Assembly (NCBI GenBank): GCA_023426855.1
Contig: JAEZBU010000216.1
Span: 1 to 18,615, forward strand
Origin: Pseudomonadota bacterium
GTDB taxonomy: Bacteria > Pseudomonadota > Alphaproteobacteria > Rhizobiales > Hyphomicrobiaceae
Length of the DNA: 18,615 nt
Reading direction: 5' to 3'
Made by a program: the position numbers and the translations under genes. This document shows, one piece after another, positions 16,293 through 18,615 of the stretch. The first letter of the stretch is position 1. Each line of letters begins with the position of its first letter. A model generated the notes under the pieces. The model worked only from the letters and a program-made list of their open reading frames with translations, was not told the origin of the DNA and ran no database searches.

Positions 16293-17378
16293 TTAACTGG
16301 CGTCTTGCAACCGCGACCGGAGAGCCTGCATTGCCGCAAACGCGGCGTCGAGATCCCGGACGTGGAAGCCTTTGGCGATTTCGGGGCTGACGGCGTTGAG
16401 CGCGTCATAGAGCGCGCCTGTATGGCGGACCTGGCCGTCGGGTTCAACCACCATTCCGTTGTCCTGCTCGAAACGGGCGTTCCAGGCGATGGCTTCCGCC
16501 TCGCTGATGCCGGCGGGCAGGTCGAGCTGCAACTGACCTCCCTTGAACGCCACCGGATAGCCGCCCGGCAGACCGTTGGGGCCTGGAACGTGGCCGAGGC
16601 AATCGCGGCCTTTGGCCATCGCCAGCATGAGCGGCACGCCATTGGCGCCAGACACGTCGATGACCGGTTCCGGCGTCAGCTTCACGGTCGCGAACTTGGC
16701 GTAGACGTCGGCGACCTCCTGATCGTCGATCCACACCCGCGGAACCGGGCCGTGACGCTCGCTGGCGACGCGGCGGAATGGCGTGATGTTCTGGTAATGC
16801 GCCAGCACTTTGAGCTTGCCCGATTTGCGAATGCCGAGTTCACCGGCAAACGTCGTCGCCAGGATCGCGACGTTGCCGACGCCGCAGGTGATCGGCAGCC
16901 CGCGCGCGGCGATGATGCTGTTGACCACGTCGGCGTAACCGCAGTTGATGAACTTGGCGTCCAAGTTCAGGCTCTTGATGATTTCGGCCACACGCACTGA
17001 AAACAGCGCGTTGAAGACCGCCGTTGTTCCAAGCCCGCCGTCGGAGACGAGACGCGTCCAGGCGTTGCCTTTTTCGGCGATCACGGCGGAGGTTTGCGGC
17101 GAGGCGGCCTGCACGACGAGGTTCGGTTGGGCGTTGGCGATGACTTCCGTCGCCGCATCGACGCTGCTGAGATCGACCGGTTTTGCGATGACAGTCACCG
17201 GACGCTCGAAAATCACCGCGCGGGCGTTGGCCGCCGTTTTCAGCCAGTCGAGGCGTATCGGATTGCGGCCAGCGATCACGACACGCACAGGCTCGGTCGC
17301 GGTCGACGCGATGTCGAACAGGATGCGCGCTGCGAAGCTGCCGGTTCCAAAAAGTACGATGTCGGCGGTATCAGCCAC
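16293..17378 (-). CDS. Unassigned NAD(P)-binding Rossmann protein (saccharopine dehydrogenase-like N-terminus)
   Basis: A 361-residue protein I cannot assign to a characterised enzyme. Residues 6-16 (DIVLFGTGSFA) form a dinucleotide-binding turn with the pattern GxGxxA, followed by VVIAGRNPIRLDWL. That is the arrangement of saccharopine dehydrogenase/homospermidine synthase-like Rossmann folds. The segment NLVVQAASPQTSAVIAE and the FINCGYADVVNSIIAARG block would sit at the cofactor/substrate cleft. No signal peptide or membrane span is visible, so it is probably cytoplasmic. The GTG start at 17378 is set by a near-perfect Shine-Dalgarno (AGGAGGA on the minus strand, 17384-17390) that lies inside the end of the flavoenzyme gene. 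The two genes are 2 bases apart. Its neighbours suggest a dehydrogenase or reductase acting on an imine or 2-oxo product of the flavoenzyme, which is inference. Confidence 0.75.
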   Translation of the reverse strand: MADTADIVLFGTGSFAARILFDIASTATEPVRVVIAGRNPIRLDWLKTAANARAVIFERPVTVIAKPVDLSSVDAATEVIANAQPNLVVQAASPQTSAVIAEKGNAWTRLVSDGGLGTTAVFNALFSVRVAEIIKSLNLDAKFINCGYADVVNSIIAARGLPITCGVGNVAILATTFAGELGIRKSGKLKVLAHYQNITPFRRVASERHGPVPRVWIDDQEVADVYAKFATVKLTPEPVIDVSGANGVPLMLAMAKGRDCLGHVPGPNGLPGGYPVAFKGGQLQLDLPAGISEAEAIAWNARFEQDNGMVVEPDGQVRHTGALYDALNAVSPEIAKGFHVRDLDAAFAAMQALRSRLQDAS

Positions 17379-17380
17379 GA

Positions 17381-18565
17381 TTATCCTCCTGTCGGTGTCG
17401 AGAAACTTGCGTCGAATTCCTGCCGAAGCCGCCAGGATTCGACGGTTTTGCCATCTGCAAAACGCGAGATGGCGAAATCATCCAAAGGTGTTGGCGTCGC
17501 GCCGTCGATGATCAGTTCGCTCATGACCTCGCCGACCCCTGGTGCGAGCTGGAAGCCGTGGCCACAGAAACCGAAGGCGTGAAACAGGCCGGGCGTGGTG
17601 GCGCTGGGACCGATCACTGGCAGCATATCGGCAATGTAGCCCTCGATGCCAGACCACACGCGAATGACCTGCGTGTTGGCCAGAGCGGGCACCAGGGCGA
17701 CGAGGCGGCTCATCGTGGTGAGGATTTTGGCGGGCGGAACAGGCGCGCGGTTGGCGATCGGGTCGGACGGCCCGCGCGGATAGCCAGCGACGACAACATT
17801 GCCGCGTGGAATTTGCCGGCAGATGACTGTCCCGTCGACAAGCTGGACTGACGGTGTCATGAAATAGGGCAGGGGCTCGGTGACGAATTGCGGGGGGCCG
17901 GCGGCGAACATCGGCGCGGTTTCCCCGAACACCTTTGCGACATCCAGCGCCCACGCGCCGGCCGCGTTGAGCAGCACATCGCTTTCGATTGTCAGCCCGC
18001 ATTCCGTCGTCAGGCGAAAACCGGACGCGGCTTTCTCCACACTGGTGACGCGGGTGTGCTCGCGGATGTCGGCGCCGAGTTGGCGCGCGGCTCGCGCCAC
18101 CGCCGCGGTCACGATGCGCGGATTGGCAACGGCATCACGGGCGGAGTAATTGGCCGCGACAGGATTGCCTGCGAGCCACGGCCAGCGGCGCGCGATGTCC
18201 GCGGGACCGACGGTTTCGATATCGATGCCGTGGTCACGTCCGTCCTCGGCGTAGTGCTCAAGTTTGGATTGCTGGTCGGCGTCCTTGGCAACGTAGAGGT
18301 GCCCGGTTTTCTGGTATTCACAGGTCTCGCCGATCAGCGATTGCAGGTTCTCCCATTGCGCGTGAGCCCGCAGCGACAGCGGGATCTGTCCGCGATGTCG
18401 ACCCTGCAGGCGCAGGTTGCCGTAGTTGACGCCGCTGGCCTGCGCGCCGACGACGCCTTTTTCCAGCACGATGACGGGATGCCCGCGCCGGCGCAGATGG
18501 AAGGCGGTCCAGCATCCCATCAGGCCGCCGCCGATGATGGCGGTTTCTGTTTTGATCACCGGCAT
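17381..18565 (-). CDS. FAD-dependent oxidoreductase, HcnC / opine oxidase beta subunit-like
   Basis: FAD-dependent oxidoreductase of the glycine/sarcosine/D-amino acid oxidase (DAO) superfamily, 394 residues. The FAD-binding motif GGGLMG is at 12-17 with Glu35 (VIVLEK) binding the ribose. AQASGVNYGNLRLQGRH is the flavin-proximal block, NAAGAWA closes the nucleotide fold, and the C-terminal segment GFCGHGFQLAPGVGEVMSEL is typical. The central region (AGPPQFVTEPLPYFM, then RGNVVVAGYPRG) resembles HcnC of hydrogen cyanide synthase and OoxB/NoxB-type opine oxidase subunits. Those work in heteromeric complexes with a [2Fe-2S] and an NAD/FAD subunit. The gene starts directly after the stop of an upstream gene whose tail fits such a partner. 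It does not look like an independent oxidase, but the assignment between opine, sarcosine and amine oxidation is open. Confidence 0.85.
   Translation of the reverse strand: MPVIKTETAIIGGGLMGCWTAFHLRRRGHPVIVLEKGVVGAQASGVNYGNLRLQGRHRGQIPLSLRAHAQWENLQSLIGETCEYQKTGHLYVAKDADQQSKLEHYAEDGRDHGIDIETVGPADIARRWPWLAGNPVAANYSARDAVANPRIVTAAVARAARQLGADIREHTRVTSVEKAASGFRLTTECGLTIESDVLLNAAGAWALDVAKVFGETAPMFAAGPPQFVTEPLPYFMTPSVQLVDGTVICRQIPRGNVVVAGYPRGPSDPIANRAPVPPAKILTTMSRLVALVPALANTQVIRVWSGIEGYIADMLPVIGPSATTPGLFHAFGFCGHGFQLAPGVGEVMSELIIDGATPTPLDDFAISRFADGKTVESWRLRQEFDASFSTPTGG
17384..17390 (-). promoter_or_regulatory. Strong ribosome binding site for the Rossmann-protein gene
   Basis: AGGAGGA on the minus strand lies 5 bases before the GTG start at 17378, inside the last codons of the flavoenzyme gene. 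It establishes GTG as the start codon and indicates strong, coupled translation. Confidence 0.85.
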
Positions 18566-18615
18566 TCAGGCGCTCTCGACAGGTGAAATCAGCAGCGGTT
18601 TGACCGGGGCCTGCA
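18566..18615 (-). CDS. C-terminal tail of an upstream gene, possibly HcnB / opine oxidase alpha-like (rest outside window)
   Basis: Fifteen codons and a TGA are visible on the minus strand, reading QAPVKPLLISPVESA. The TGA directly abuts the ATG of the flavoenzyme gene. A short proline-lysine-proline tail of the form RxPVKP is common at the end of HcnB/OoxA-type NAD(P)/FAD-dependent subunits, from memory of the family. The adjoining HcnC-like gene makes that partner likely. The visible segment alone is too short to prove it. The frame choice rests on the abutting stop and start. Confidence 0.45.
   Translation of the reverse strand, partial: QAPVKPLLISPVESA

Noticed and set aside
14963..16642. 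Long minus-strand frame of 559 codons
   Set aside because: It is out of frame with, and overlapped by, the BenE-like and Rossmann-protein genes, both of which have clear family features. Its translation is rich in Arg and low in recognisable motifs.
1..18615. CRISPR array, tRNA, insertion sequence, toxin-antitoxin or defence system
   Set aside because: I saw no regularly spaced repeats, tRNA-like cloverleaf, transposase, or small paired genes. The genes are closely packed metabolic and transport genes.

Overview
The window is about 18.6 kb of densely packed bacterial DNA with moderately high GC. It reads like an alphaproteobacterium, probably a Hyphomicrobiales (Bradyrhizobium- or Rhodopseudomonas-like) chromosome. 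That placement is an inference from codon use, protein flavour and gene content, because no rRNA or other marker is present. I see no tRNA, rRNA, CRISPR array, insertion sequence or phage gene. No stretch longer than about 130 bases lacks a gene.

Plus strand, 1-6153: a YejABEF-type peptide/microcin C ABC importer (binding protein cut by the left window edge, two permeases, one double ATPase). It is followed at once by a GhrA-type 2-hydroxyacid dehydrogenase. Spacing is short enough for one operon. Plus strand, 6276-8076: an ornithine cyclodeaminase/mu-crystallin family protein and an enoyl-CoA hydratase family protein, behind a 122-base gap with palindromes. Plus strand, 8187-15071: a polyamine-type ABC importer (Tat-exported binding protein, ATPase, and a permease with both transmembrane halves fused), then a DadA-type FAD dehydrogenase and a CaiC-like acyl-CoA ligase. 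A perfect 13-bp hairpin lies between the binding-protein and ATPase genes.

Minus strand, 18615-15058: the tail of an upstream gene, an HcnC/opine-oxidase-like FAD oxidoreductase, an unfamiliar NAD(P)-binding Rossmann protein, and a BenE-type transporter. These are tightly packed and converge on the plus-strand ligase gene, overlapping it by 14 bases.

Taken together the locus looks catabolic. Two ABC importers and a secondary transporter bring in small nitrogenous or aromatic compounds. Flavoenzymes oxidise C-N bonds, and the ligase plus hydratase-family enzyme could process a carboxylic product as a CoA thioester. The dehydrogenases would handle 2-oxo or 2-hydroxy acids. The real substrate cannot be read from the sequence. 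Every gene except the Rossmann protein at 16293-17378 falls in a well-known family. I found no defence, mobile or otherwise clearly undescribed system. The less ordinary points are active-site substitutions in the two CoA enzymes, the intergenic hairpin and palindromes, and the minus-strand flavoenzyme operon with its unassigned partner.
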